From: Amycolatopsis sp. NBRC 101858 | GTDB taxonomy: Bacteria > Actinomycetota > Actinomycetes > Mycobacteriales > Pseudonocardiaceae | Reading direction: 5' to 3' | Assembly: GCF_030269325.1 (NCBI RefSeq) | Contig: NZ_BSTD01000005.1 | Coordinates: forward strand, 62,001 to 126,000 | Length of the DNA: 64,000 bases | Part shown: positions 24,810-32,940 of the stretch, one piece after another | Position numbering within the stretch: the stretch's first letter is position 1 | How the letters are laid out: every line of letters starts with the position of its first letter | Notes under the pieces: model-generated | Told to the model about the DNA's origin: nothing | Seen by the model: the letters and a program-made list of their open reading frames with translations, nothing else | Databases searched by the model: none | Made by a program: the position numbers and the translations under genes

Positions 24810-25589
24810 TCAGGTGCCGTCGGCGAGCTCGGATTCGTCCAGGCCCGAACGCAGCTTCTTCAAGGTCGCGGCCAGCAACCGCGACACCTGCATCTGGGAG
24901 ACCCCGACGCGGCGCGCGATGTCCGACTGGCTCATCCCGGAGCCGAACCGCAGCGCGACGATCTTGCGCTCCCGCTCCGGCAGGCTGTCCAGCATCGGGC
25001 GCAGCGCCTCGCGCAGCTCGGCCTGGCCCAGCTCGGCGTCCGGCGCCCCGAACCGTGTGTGCGCCGCGTTCTCCAGCAGGTGGTCCAGCGACGCGCCGTA
25101 ACGGCCTTGACCAGCGCGAAGGCCCTCGTAGACGTCCTCGATCGGCACGCCGAGCCGGGACGCGATCTCACTGGGCTTCGGCGCGCGCGAGAGCTGCACG
25201 GTGAGCTCTTCGCGCGCGGCGGAGATGTTCGCGTTCAGCTCCTTGAGCCGCCGCGGCACCCGCACCGACCAGCTGTTGTCCCGGAAGTGGTGCCGCAGCT
25301 CCCCGGAGATGGTGGGGACGGCGAAGGCCAGGAAGTCCGTCCCCTGCTCGGGGTCGAACCGGTCGACGGCGTGGATGAGCCCGACCGTGGCGATCTGGAC
25401 CAGGTCCTCCATCGCCTCGTCGCGGTTGCGGAACTTCCGGGCCAGGTTGCGCGCGAGCTCCAGGTGGCCGCGCACCAGGGTGTCGCGGACGCGCTCCCAC
25501 TCCGCGGAGCCCGCCGTCAGCGCGGCGAGGCGGGTGAACAGCGCGCCGACGTCGAGGTCGCTCCCGCTGTTCCCGGCGGGATCGCTCAC
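24810..25589 (-). CDS. SigB/SigF-family alternative sigma factor
   Basis: 259 residues from GTG 25589, overlapping the previous stop (GTGA). Region 2: HLELARNLARKFRNRDEAMEDLVQIATVGLIHAVDRFDPEQG with the TISGELRHHFRDNSWSVRVPRRL segment. Region 3: LSRAPKPSEIASRLGVPIEDVYEGL. Region 4: LDSLPERERKIVALRFGSGM and SQSDIARRVGVSQMQVSRLLAATLKKLR. This is the stress/development sigma family (SigB, SigF, SigG of actinobacteria). Its own operon and the whiB gene carry the GTTT...GGG(C/T)A promoters expected for this class, so autoregulation is likely. Confidence 0.93.
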   Translation of the reverse strand: MSDPAGNSGSDLDVGALFTRLAALTAGSAEWERVRDTLVRGHLELARNLARKFRNRDEAMEDLVQIATVGLIHAVDRFDPEQGTDFLAFAVPTISGELRHHFRDNSWSVRVPRRLKELNANISAAREELTVQLSRAPKPSEIASRLGVPIEDVYEGLRAGQGRYGASLDHLLENAAHTRFGAPDAELGQAELREALRPMLDSLPERERKIVALRFGSGMSQSDIARRVGVSQMQVSRLLAATLKKLRSGLDESELADGT

Positions 25590-26002
25590 GAGTCCGCCGC
25601 CTGGCTCTCCCGGACGAGGTCGACCCGGGACAGGTAGCGCCCGTCCTCGGGGGTCACGGTGCGCTGGGCCGACGTCGCGAGCGCGGTGAGCAGCTGCCAC
25701 GACAGGCCGGAGTCGTCTTCGTGGTCGGGGGTGTCCGAAAGCACCGACACCGAAACCTCGATGCGCGGCCCGCTCCACGAGAAGACGCAGGTGAGGCGGC
25801 CGTCCGAGCTGGCGGGGAGGAGCAGCGAGCACGCTTCGTCCACCGCCATCCGGAGGTCCTCGACGGCGTCGAGGTCGAAGTCCTGGCGCATGGCGATGTC
25901 CGCCACGATCGTGCGCAGCGTCGGCACGACGTGCGGGATCGCGGCCGTCCGCACCTCGATGACCTGCGCGCCTTCCGGGACGAGCGGGGCGTTGTCCTCC
26001 AC
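25586..26002 (-). CDS. Anti-sigma factor, RsbW-like with a degenerate ATPase site
   Basis: 138 residues. The fold follows RsbW/UsfX: VVPTLRTIVADIAMRQDFDLDAVEDLRMAVDEACSLLL. The N-box Asn normally after AVDEAC is missing (SLLLP), so kinase activity may be lost while sigma binding remains. It is translationally coupled to the sigma gene and is probably its direct inhibitor. It heads the operon, with a SigB-type promoter about 70 bp upstream. Confidence 0.85.
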   Translation of the reverse strand: MEDNAPLVPEGAQVIEVRTAAIPHVVPTLRTIVADIAMRQDFDLDAVEDLRMAVDEACSLLLPASSDGRLTCVFSWSGPRIEVSVSVLSDTPDHEDDSGLSWQLLTALATSAQRTVTPEDGRYLSRVDLVRESQAADS

Positions 26003-26067
26003 GTTTGTTCCTTTCTCCGGCTCGCGCTCCAGGGTTCGGCGGTGTCCTCTTCACGCCCGGTCGCGAG

Positions 26068-26093
26068 ATGCCCGTGGGGTGAGCAAACCAAAC
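26068..26093 (-). promoter_or_regulatory. SigB/SigF-type promoter of the anti-sigma/sigma operon
   Basis: On the minus strand GTTT (26093-26090), a 16-bp spacer, then GGGCAT (26073-26068). This fits the GTTT-N15-17-GGGTA pattern of actinobacterial SigF/SigB promoters with one change in the -10 box. It lies 66 bp before the anti-sigma start. Confidence 0.65.
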
Positions 26094-26102
26094 CCGGGTT
26101 TG
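26089..26102. repeat. 14-bp palindrome shared by two divergent -35 boxes
   Basis: CAAACCCGGGTTTG is perfectly symmetric. Its two ends supply the GTTT -35 elements of the divergent promoters to the anti-sigma operon and whiB. It may also bind a regulator. Confidence 0.7.
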
Positions 26103-26123
26103 ATCCGCTCCACCGGCGGGCAT
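26098..26123 (+). promoter_or_regulatory. SigB/SigF-type promoter of whiB
   Basis: GTTT (26098-26101), 16-bp spacer, GGGCAT (26118-26123). It has the same spacing and -10 as the divergent promoter on the other strand. A start point near 26130 would give a 35-base leader before the WhiB ATG. Confidence 0.65.
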
Positions 26124-26164
26124 GTAGCGATCGACATGCTCATCCTGGGAAAGGCAGGGACGAC

Positions 26165-26473
26165 ATGGCTGACGTCAGCCGACTGCCCAACGTGGTTGCT
26201 GAAGAGTGGGAATGGCAGCTGCGCGGTTCTTGCCGCGGCGCCGACAGCAGTCTCTTCTTCCACACGGACAACGAGCGGGGTTCGGCGCGGGAGCGGCGCG
26301 AGTCGCGGGCCAAGGCCATCTGCCAGACCTGCCCGGTCCTGGCCCAGTGCCGCACGCACGCGATGACGGTACAGGAGCCCTACGGCATCTGGGGCGGCCT
26401 CGGGGAGATCGAGCGGCGACAGCTCTTTCTGCGGCAGCGCAGGGCGGCCCGGAAGGTGATGAGTGCGCACTGA
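26165..26473 (+). CDS. WhiB-family iron-sulfur transcription factor
   Basis: 102 residues from ATG 26165. The four cluster Cys are C23, C53, C56 and C62 (GSCRGADSSLFF, then AICQTCPVLAQC). The GIWGGL turn near residue 75 and a basic C terminus (RRQLFLRQRRAARK) complete the family pattern. WhiB proteins bind a [4Fe-4S] cluster and regulate with the sigma factor. The promoter looks SigB-type, so the gene probably belongs to the stress regulon made by the divergent sigma operon. I cannot name the WhiB subfamily safely. Confidence 0.93.
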   Translation: MADVSRLPNVVAEEWEWQLRGSCRGADSSLFFHTDNERGSARERRESRAKAICQTCPVLAQCRTHAMTVQEPYGIWGGLGEIERRQLFLRQRRAARKVMSAH

Positions 26474-26679
26474 CCAGGCAGGATTCGATCGCACGTGAGC
26501 AGTCAGCGCGAAAGGGCGGCGGCCGTGGCGGGCTCGGCCGCTTCCTGGGTTAGGGTTGGCCCCGGAGTTGCCTTGACCGTGCCGCCGCGAGCTTCTGGAA
26601 AGGCACGGTGACACGGTTGCCGCTTGAGACAACAGGCGCGTACCCGGCGCAGGAGCAGCGCCTGACGAGGAGAAACTGC

Positions 26680-27033
26680 ATGCCCGCAGCCGACCAGAAC
26701 GCCACCCCGCCCGGGTTCGGCATCACGCTGGACACCGACGCGACGGAGCCCCGGGTGGTGGTCACCGGCGAGCTCGATCTGCTGACCAGTCCGCAGCTGC
26801 AGGAAGCCCTGGCGGGGCTGATCGCGGACAAGCGAGCGCAGCGGGTCGTGGCCGATCTGACCGGGGTGACCTTCTTCGATTCCTCCGCGCTGAACGTGGT
26901 GCTCCGCGCACAACGCCAGGCCGGCGAGCAGGACGTCGAACTCGAGGTCGTCCCGAGCCCCGCGGTGAGCCGCGTGATCGAGCTCACCGGCGTGGCCGAA
27001 CACCTGAGCGTGTCGGAAGACCCCCAAGCCTGA
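26680..27033 (+). CDS. STAS-domain anti-anti-sigma factor
   Basis: 117 residues from ATG 26680, with GAGGAG nine bases upstream. STAS fold: VVVTGELDLLTSPQLQEALAGLI, then VVADLTGVTFFDSSALNVVLRA. The D-S-S motif contains the Ser normally phosphorylated by an RsbW-type kinase. It is an obvious partner for one of the two anti-sigma proteins at 24331-26002. In-frame upstream starts exist from 26608, but the ribosome site supports this one. Confidence 0.9.
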   Translation: MPAADQNATPPGFGITLDTDATEPRVVVTGELDLLTSPQLQEALAGLIADKRAQRVVADLTGVTFFDSSALNVVLRAQRQAGEQDVELEVVPSPAVSRVIELTGVAEHLSVSEDPQA

Positions 27034-27089
27034 CCGCCCGCTACGGTTCCGCGGACTGATTTCTGTGCGTGGACCTTGGGGGCGGCACG

Positions 27090-27881
27090 ATGATGGGGCG
27101 GACGCACGCCCTGACCGGCTGGTGCGCGGGCTTGGCCCTGGCGCCCGCGGTCGGGGCCGGTTCGGTGCACCAGGCGGTGGTTTTCGCCGCCACGACGGCG
27201 GGGTTCGCCCTGCTGCCCGATCTTGACCACCCCGGAGCGAGCGCGTCCCGTCTGCTCGGTTGGCTGACGGGTGCTTTGTCGTGGCTGCTGCGCCGCGTGT
27301 CGGCGGCGTTCTACGCGCTGACGAAGGGCCCGCGCGACGAGAAGGTGACGGGCCAGCACCGCCACCTCTCCCACACGGTGCTGTTCGCGGCGGGCGTCGG
27401 AGCTTTGACGTCGTGGGGCACGGAAGCCGGCGGCCCGTGGGCGGTCGTCGGCGTCGTGGTCTTCGGGTTGATGCTGGCGGAAGGCGCACTGGGCGACTGG
27501 CTCCTGCCGGTGAGCGGCGCCGCGGTGGCCTGGTGGTTCTTCACGGCACCGCCCGACCGGGCGGGTGAGCTGGAGTCGATCACGGGCTGGCTGGGTATCG
27601 CGGTGGCGGCGGGCTGCCTGACCCACTGCCTGGGCGACGCCCTGACCGAGTCGGGCTGCCCGTTCCTCTTCCCGATCCCGATCGCGGGCGAGACGTGGTA
27701 CGAGATCGGGCCCCCGAAAGCCCTCCGGTTCAAGACCGGGAAGAAGGTCGAGAAGCGGCTGGTCTTCCCGGTGTTCGTGGTGCTCGGCGTGCTGCTGGTC
27801 CCGGGTGTCTGGGACTGGTCGGTGAACACGGTCGAGCGGCTGTTCATCCCGCCGGCGAGCCAGCAGGCGACGACTCCGTGA
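27090..27881 (+). CDS. Integral membrane protein of the YdjM/DUF457 (metal-dependent hydrolase) family
   Basis: About 263 residues. The N terminus MMGRTHALTGWCAGLALA and LLPDLDHPGASASRLLGWL (His and Asp-rich motif DLDHP), then GQHRHLSHTVLF and LTHCLGDALTESG, follow the family pattern of His/Asp on membrane loops. Five or so membrane helices. These proteins are called membrane-bound metal-dependent hydrolases, but activity is uncertain. The start is taken at the ATG-ATG pair; GTG 27069 is in frame. Its 3' end overlaps the convergent SnoaL gene by 38 bp. Confidence 0.8.
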   Translation: MMGRTHALTGWCAGLALAPAVGAGSVHQAVVFAATTAGFALLPDLDHPGASASRLLGWLTGALSWLLRRVSAAFYALTKGPRDEKVTGQHRHLSHTVLFAAGVGALTSWGTEAGGPWAVVGVVVFGLMLAEGALGDWLLPVSGAAVAWWFFTAPPDRAGELESITGWLGIAVAAGCLTHCLGDALTESGCPFLFPIPIAGETWYEIGPPKALRFKTGKKVEKRLVFPVFVVLGVLLVPGVWDWSVNTVERLFIPPASQQATTP

Positions 27882-28626
27882 ACCGCTTGATCCGCTCGGC
27901 CGACGCGGCGGTGTCCGCGTAGTCGCGGGAGTGCGTGATCAAGCCGTCCTTGATGGTCATCACCATGACGTAGGACGCCACGAAGGTCTCGCCGCCGAGT
28001 TCCTGGCGCAGGTCGAACTCCGCCACCAGCACCGACGGGTCCTTCGTCTCGTGGACCACGACGTTGTCCGCGCCCACGATCCGCCGGAGCGGTCCCGCCG
28101 CGCGGAAACGGCGGCGGAGTTCTTCACGGCCCTTCGTTTCGCGGGGGACGCCGGCGGGGGTGAACGGCATCTCGAGCACGACGTCCTCGGCGTAGAGATC
28201 GGCGAGGTCGTCCCAGCGGTTATCCACCGAGGCGGCCAGGAACGCGTCGAACACCGCCCGCGCTCCGGCGGATGCGCCGGCCACGTTCGGGTAGTCGCGG
28301 TACGACGTGATCAAGCCGTCGGCCACCGTCAGGATCCCCACGGACGACGGAAAGCTGAAGGCGGGACCGGAAACCGTCAGTTCCACCACGAACCCGGACT
28401 CCGCCGGGGTCGTCTTGACCTGCACCTTCTCGACGCCGATCGCACGGGCTCGCGTACCGCCCGCGGCCAGGCGCGCCAAGATCGCTTCCCGGCCTTCAGC
28501 ACGCTGGCCGAGGAAGGGCAGTTCGTACACCGCGTCGGCGGCGAAGAGGTCCGCGAACGGCGTCGTGTCCAACGTGGACATCCCCTCGCTCACCAAGGCG
28601 GCTATTTCGGGCACGGTGCGTGGCAT
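27844..28626 (-). CDS. SnoaL-like protein with two tandem domains
   Basis: 260 residues made of two NTF2/SnoaL-like repeats. The first covers about 15-120 (TPFADLFAADAVYELPFLG, then TVADGLITSYRDYPNVAGA), the second about 130-245 (RWDDLADLYAEDVVLEMPF, then TIKDGLITHSRDYADTAAS). The tandem shape suggests an internal dimer. Such folds are ketosteroid-isomerase-like cyclases or ligand binders. It is divergent from a TetR gene 95 bp away, which likely controls it. Confidence 0.87.
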   Translation of the reverse strand: MPRTVPEIAALVSEGMSTLDTTPFADLFAADAVYELPFLGQRAEGREAILARLAAGGTRARAIGVEKVQVKTTPAESGFVVELTVSGPAFSFPSSVGILTVADGLITSYRDYPNVAGASAGARAVFDAFLAASVDNRWDDLADLYAEDVVLEMPFTPAGVPRETKGREELRRRFRAAGPLRRIVGADNVVVHETKDPSVLVAEFDLRQELGGETFVASYVMVMTIKDGLITHSRDYADTAASAERIKRFTESSPAGSPAG

Positions 28627-28721
28627 CGGAATTCTCCTGGAAGACTGGACGTTGAATCGGAACGGTGCACCCGCTTAGGACGATACGGAGCGTGCGTTCC
28701 GGTTGTCAACGAGGAGAAGAC

Positions 28722-29270
28722 ATGGAGAAGATGCGTGCGGACGCGCGGCGCAACCGGGCCAAGGTCCTGGCTGCCGCCGAAGAGGCGTTCGCCGCCGATG
28801 GGCTCGCCGTGCCGCTCGACGACATCGCGCGGCTGGCCGGGGTCGGCGCCGGGACCGTCTACCGGCACTTCCCCAGCAAGGAAGCGCTCTTCCAGGCCGT
28901 CGTCCTCGAACGCATCGAGCAGTTCGCCGAAGAGGCCCGCGCCCTCGCCGCGGCCGACAACCCCGGCGAAGCCTTCCTCGACTACTTCGTCCGCGTCATC
29001 AAGCAGGCGTCGCTCAACCGCGCCATCTGCGACGCGCTGGCCGAGACCAGCGGGCACGCCTTCAAGGCCGGCGCGGGCGACGACTTCCGCGCCGCCCACG
29101 GCGAACTGTTGCGCCGGGCCCAGGCCGCCGGTGCCATCCGGAAGGACATCGACGCCGACGACCTGCGTGCGCTCATCGTCGGCTGCCTCGCCGTCGAGCG
29201 GTACGCGCCGGGCAGCGAACACCTGGTCCGCGTGGTCGTCGACGGGCTTCGGGCGTCAGCCGGGAACTAG
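28722..29270 (+). CDS. TetR-family transcriptional regulator
   Basis: 182 residues from ATG 28722, GAGGAG eight bases upstream. The HTH is RAKVLAAAEEAFAADGLAV, then PLDDIARLAGVGAGTVYRHFPSKEALFQAVV. The C terminus is a TetR ligand domain (SLNRAICDALAETSGHAF). It is divergent from the SnoaL gene and has GGAACG/CGTTCC half-sites in between, compatible with local repression. It ends 14 bp after the convergent MFS stop. Confidence 0.92.
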   Translation: MEKMRADARRNRAKVLAAAEEAFAADGLAVPLDDIARLAGVGAGTVYRHFPSKEALFQAVVLERIEQFAEEARALAAADNPGEAFLDYFVRVIKQASLNRAICDALAETSGHAFKAGAGDDFRAAHGELLRRAQAAGAIRKDIDADDLRALIVGCLAVERYAPGSEHLVRVVVDGLRASAGN

Positions 29271-30342
29271 GTCGCGCAGCTTCCGCAGCGGCGAGCACAC
29301 CAGGATCGCGGCCGAGGCGAGCACGCCCGCCGCCGCGATGTGCAGCGTCACCCGCATCCCGAACGCACTGGCCAGCGCGCCGCCGGCGAGGCTGCCGAGC
29401 GGGATCGCGCCGAACACCAGCGTGTGCGTGATCGAGTTGACCCGGCCCAGCAGCTCCGGCGCCGCGGCGGACTGCTGGAAGCTCATGCCGAACACGTTCA
29501 GCACGATGACGCCGAAGCTCGCGAAGAACCCGGCGACGACGTAGCAGGCGAGCGCCCAGCCGCGGCCGGTGAACGGGTGGAGCTGGTAGGCCAGGCCGTA
29601 CAGCACCGCCGCGCCCCACAGCGCCCGCGCGCCGCCGATCCGGTCGCCGATGCGCCGCGCGGTGAGCCCGGCCGTGAGGGCGCCGGTCAGCGTCGACGTG
29701 CCGAGCAGCCCGATCGCCCACGGCGAGAGCCCGACGTCGCGCGCGAGGAAGACGATCACGATCGCCAGGTGCACCGACTGGAAGAAGCTCGACACGGCGC
29801 CGTGGACGCTGACCGCCAGCAGGACGCGATCGCCGCGGACCGCGCGCAGGCCGTCGCCGATCTCGCGCAACAGGTGCCGCGGACCGGGTGAAGGCCGCCA
29901 TCGACAGGTTCGTCTGGAGCCGGGCGTTCGCTTCCGGCAGCTGCTCCCGCGTCACCAGGCGGGGGACGTAGGTCTGGTGCGCGATGTCGAAGAACACGCC
30001 GAGCAGCCCGACCCCGAGGACGACGGCCAGCAGGTGCCCCAGCCCGAGCACCCCGAACAACGCCGCGACCGGGATCGACCCGATCAGCGCCGCGCGCCCG
30101 AGGTCGGCGGCGATCAGCGCCGGGCGGTGGCGCATCCGGTCGCACCACGCGCCGACCTGCAGGCCCAGCACCAGGTAGGGGAGAGTCTCCGCGGTCCGCA
30201 GCAGGGAGACCTCGAAGACGGACGCGCCGAGCGCGGTGGCCGCGAGCAAGGGGATTGCCAGCACGTCGAGCCGGCTGCCGAGCTGGCTCACGAGGTCGGC
30301 CAGCCACAGCCGGCGGAATTCGCGGTTTCCGAAGGCCCCCAT
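29256..30342 (-). pseudogene. MFS transporter, broken by internal deletion and frameshift
   Basis: The N-terminal part reads well from ATG 30342 (GNREFRRLWLADLVSQLGSR, ALLGVFFDIAHQTYVPRL, ARLQTNLSMAAFTRS). The C-terminal part is in a different frame (HLLREIGDGLRAVRGDRVLL to the end at 29256, including VNSITHTLVFGAIPLGSLAGG). The switch is near 29880. The segment normally encoding helices 5-6, including a glycine-rich GPALGG-type motif, is missing: about 362 codons remain where related exporters have about 420. I conclude a loss-of-function deletion, unless an assembly error is responsible. Confidence 0.75.
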
Positions 30343-30369
30343 GACCCCAACGTGCCACGCTCAATAAAG

Positions 30370-30388
30370 TTGAGTCAATCAGACTCAA
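30370..30388. promoter_or_regulatory. Perfect inverted repeat TTGAGTC-N5-GACTCAA upstream of the MFS pseudogene
   Basis: Two 7-bp arms with a 5-bp spacer lie 28 bp upstream of the MFS start. It is likely the operator of a repressor. No obvious regulator gene flanks it, so the regulator may have been lost or is encoded elsewhere. Confidence 0.5.
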
Positions 30389-30469
30389 GGTGCACGGTCT
30401 GTAACAAGAGCTAAGATCAACGCGAGTTAGTCCTCGTACCTGCGCTGCGCGTGGCGAGGGGGTGCCCGG

Positions 30470-30796
30470 ATGACTGGTCGACCTACCTGGGGTTCCACCG
30501 CGGTGACCGGGCTGGCGGGATTCGCCACCGGGTTGCTGGTGGCCGCGCTGCTCGTCGCCGGCCGGCCCACCCCCAAACCCGCCGATGTCGTCGCCCCGCC
30601 GCCGACCAGCACGGTTCCCGCCGTGCCGGTCACCGTGACCGCGTCGGTGCCGCCGTCCACCGTCACGTCGGTCGAGACCTCGCCGCCGAGCACCACCACG
30701 AGCGTCGTCGAGGTCACCGTGACGTCCACCCCGACGTCGGCCACGCCGACCTCGACTCCACCCGCCTTGCCGTTGACCAGCGTGTGGCGCGACTGA
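30470..30796 (+). CDS. Small membrane-anchored Thr/Pro/Val-rich protein
   Basis: 108 residues. One N-terminal membrane segment (VTGLAGFATGLLVAALLVAG) is followed by a low-complexity tail rich in Thr, Ser, Pro and Val (VPPSTVTSVETSPPSTTTSV). The tail is likely outside the membrane and may be glycosylated. No enzyme motif. It lies 39 bp upstream of a lipoprotein gene. Function unknown. Confidence 0.65.
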   Translation: MTGRPTWGSTAVTGLAGFATGLLVAALLVAGRPTPKPADVVAPPPTSTVPAVPVTVTASVPPSTVTSVETSPPSTTTSVVEVTVTSTPTSATPTSTPPALPLTSVWRD

Positions 30797-30835
30797 TCCG
30801 TGCAACCCCGGCGCCGGGAATTCCGTCTGGTCGGC

Positions 30836-31309
30836 ATGCGAACGTGGATCGCGGCCCTGCTGCTCGTCACCGCCGGCTGCGGCCAGGCCGGCTCCGGAAC
30901 CGAAGTCGCGTGCCCGGCGATCGGCACCCGGATCGGCATCGGCCTGACCGTCCCGGACCCCGCGGGCATCACCCGCGCGACGCTCGAAGCGTGCTGGGGC
31001 GACCAGTGCGTCACGCGCCCGGTGGAGCTCTTCCCCGGGACGGCCGCGGGCACCCAAACCTGCACCGGGACCGGCCCGGACGCCTCGTGCGGCGTCTCGA
31101 TGGTCCCGACCGGCGAGCTGCAGGGCTTCGCCGACATCCCCGGCCTGGCGGCCGAGCCGATCCGGGTCACCGTCCGCTTCGACGACGGCAAGCCGCACAC
31201 CACGGTCGTCACGCCCGCGTTCAGCGAACCGGGCGGCCCCGCCTGTGGGAAGGCGGGGCCACAGGCTCAGCTCGTGGCCGGGGCCGACCGGGAGATCAAA
31301 CCGCGTTAG
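30836..31309 (+). CDS. Putative lipoprotein
   Basis: 157 residues from ATG 30836. MRTWIAALLLVTAGC is a lipoprotein signal with lipobox VTAGC. The mature part has four further Cys pairs (VACPAIG, EACWGDQC, TCTGTG, SCGVS), suggesting disulfides, and a beta-rich body. An upstream GTG at 30800 is in frame but lacks a signal logic. Its stop overlaps the convergent ABC permease stop by 4 bp. No family recognised. Confidence 0.7.
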   Translation: MRTWIAALLLVTAGCGQAGSGTEVACPAIGTRIGIGLTVPDPAGITRATLEACWGDQCVTRPVELFPGTAAGTQTCTGTGPDASCGVSMVPTGELQGFADIPGLAAEPIRVTVRFDDGKPHTTVVTPAFSEPGGPACGKAGPQAQLVAGADREIKPR

Positions 31310-32940
31310 CCGACGTCGCGGCGCCGCCAGCCCACCAGGCCGGCGACCAGGGCCGCGGCCGCGATCGCCGTGAGCCAGACGAGCGGCGTGGCGACGAGCT
31401 CCTGGCCGGGGATCTTCGGCGGGTGCTGGAACGGCGAGACGTCCAGCACCGCCTGCGGCAGGTTGACGACCGGGCCGAACAGGCTCAGCAGCAGCGCCAG
31501 CGAGCCGACCGCCCAGGCCGCGGCCGAAAAGCCCGGCAGCAGCCCGAAGATCGTCACCGCCAGCGCGACCACGACCCACACCGCGGGCAGCTGGACGAGC
31601 ATCCCGGCGAGGGAGTCGCCGACCGAGCCGCCGACATCGCCGGTGCGCAACCCGTTGGCCAGCCCCATGAACAGCCCGCCCGCCAGCAGCAGCACCGCCG
31701 TGCCGAAGAACGCGAACACCAGGTGGCCCGCCGCCCAGCGCAGCTTGCCGACGCTCGTGGCCAGCACCGGCTCGAGCCGGATCGCGGTCTCCTCGCCGCG
31801 CATCCGCAGCACCGCCTGGATCCCGTACAGCGACGCGACCATCGCGAACATGCTGGCCATGGCGGCGAGGAACGCCTGCGTGAGCGCCGCGCTGCCGCCG
31901 AGGCGCGCCATGATCTCCTGCGCCTGCGGGCTGGAGCCGACCAAGCCGCCGATGCCGCTGGCGATCGAGCCGAACACCGCGCCGACCACGGCCATCCCGA
32001 TCGTCCAGCCGAGCAGCGGGCCGCGGTGCAGCCGCACGGCGAGCGCGAACGGCGTCCGCAGGCTCGCCGCCGCCCGCGCCGGGCCCGGCCGCGGCGGCAG
32101 GATGCCGACGCCGACGTCGCGCCGCGGCAGCAGCCAGTACCCGGCCGCGCCGACGGCCAGCCCGAAGACCACCGGCAGCACGAGCACCCACCAGCGTTCC
32201 CCGGCGAACGCGCGGACCTGCTGCACCCAGCCGATCGGCGACAGCCACGACAGCCAGCGAGCGTCCACAGTGGAGTCCCCGGCGCCGCGCAGCAGGAAGG
32301 CCGCGCCGACCACGGCGGTGCCGATCCCGTTGGCCGTGCGGGAGTACTCGGCGAGCTGGACGGCGACCGCCGCCACCGCGGTGAACACCAAGCCCGACAA
32401 CGCTTGCGCCGCGCCGAAGGCGAGCGAACCGGCGGCGGGCAGCCCGGCGCCGACCATGCTGCCGTACTGGATCAAGCCGACCAGCACGCTCGCTCCACCG
32501 GCCACCAGGACGGCCGACGTCAGCGCCGCGTACCGGCCGACGACCGCGGACGCGAGCAGCTCCGCGCGGCCCGTGTCCTCCTCGGCGCGGGTGTGCCGGG
32601 TGACCGTGAAGACCACCATCAACCCGGTCAGCAGGGCCAGGAAGCCGCACAAGCGCCAGGAGATGAACCCGCCGGCGGTGGTCAGGTCGAACGGCGGCCC
32701 GTAGAGCAGCGCGTACGACGGGTTGGTGTTCGCGCCGACCTGCAGTGCCTGCCGGTCGGCGACGGTCGGGTAGAACTGCGTGAACGTCTTCACCGTGCTG
32801 GCCGGGACGATGCTCAGCAGCACGATCCAGATCGGCAGGACGACGCGGTCGCGGCGCAGCGCGAGCCGGGTGAGGTGCCAGGTGCCGGCCAGTTCGTGCG
32901 CCGGCGCGACCTCGGCGGGCCGCTCGAGGGTCGCGGTCAT
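31306..32940 (-). CDS. ABC exporter permease (polyketide-antibiotic-exporter type)
   Basis: 544 residues from ATG 32940, overlapping the ATPase stop (ATGA). About 12 membrane segments in two halves. The opening (LAGTWHLTRLALRRDRVVLPIWIVLLS, then YPTVADRQALQ) and RHTRAEEDTGRAELL resemble TnrB-type permeases of tetronasin/polyketide exporters. It pairs with the ATPase at 32937-33833. Likely self-protection or drug efflux, controlled by the divergent MarR gene. TCCACAGTGGA lies inside it at 32264-32274. Confidence 0.85.
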   Translation of the reverse strand: MTATLERPAEVAPAHELAGTWHLTRLALRRDRVVLPIWIVLLSIVPASTVKTFTQFYPTVADRQALQVGANTNPSYALLYGPPFDLTTAGGFISWRLCGFLALLTGLMVVFTVTRHTRAEEDTGRAELLASAVVGRYAALTSAVLVAGGASVLVGLIQYGSMVGAGLPAAGSLAFGAAQALSGLVFTAVAAVAVQLAEYSRTANGIGTAVVGAAFLLRGAGDSTVDARWLSWLSPIGWVQQVRAFAGERWWVLVLPVVFGLAVGAAGYWLLPRRDVGVGILPPRPGPARAAASLRTPFALAVRLHRGPLLGWTIGMAVVGAVFGSIASGIGGLVGSSPQAQEIMARLGGSAALTQAFLAAMASMFAMVASLYGIQAVLRMRGEETAIRLEPVLATSVGKLRWAAGHLVFAFFGTAVLLLAGGLFMGLANGLRTGDVGGSVGDSLAGMLVQLPAVWVVVALAVTIFGLLPGFSAAAWAVGSLALLLSLFGPVVNLPQAVLDVSPFQHPPKIPGQELVATPLVWLTAIAAAALVAGLVGWRRRDVG

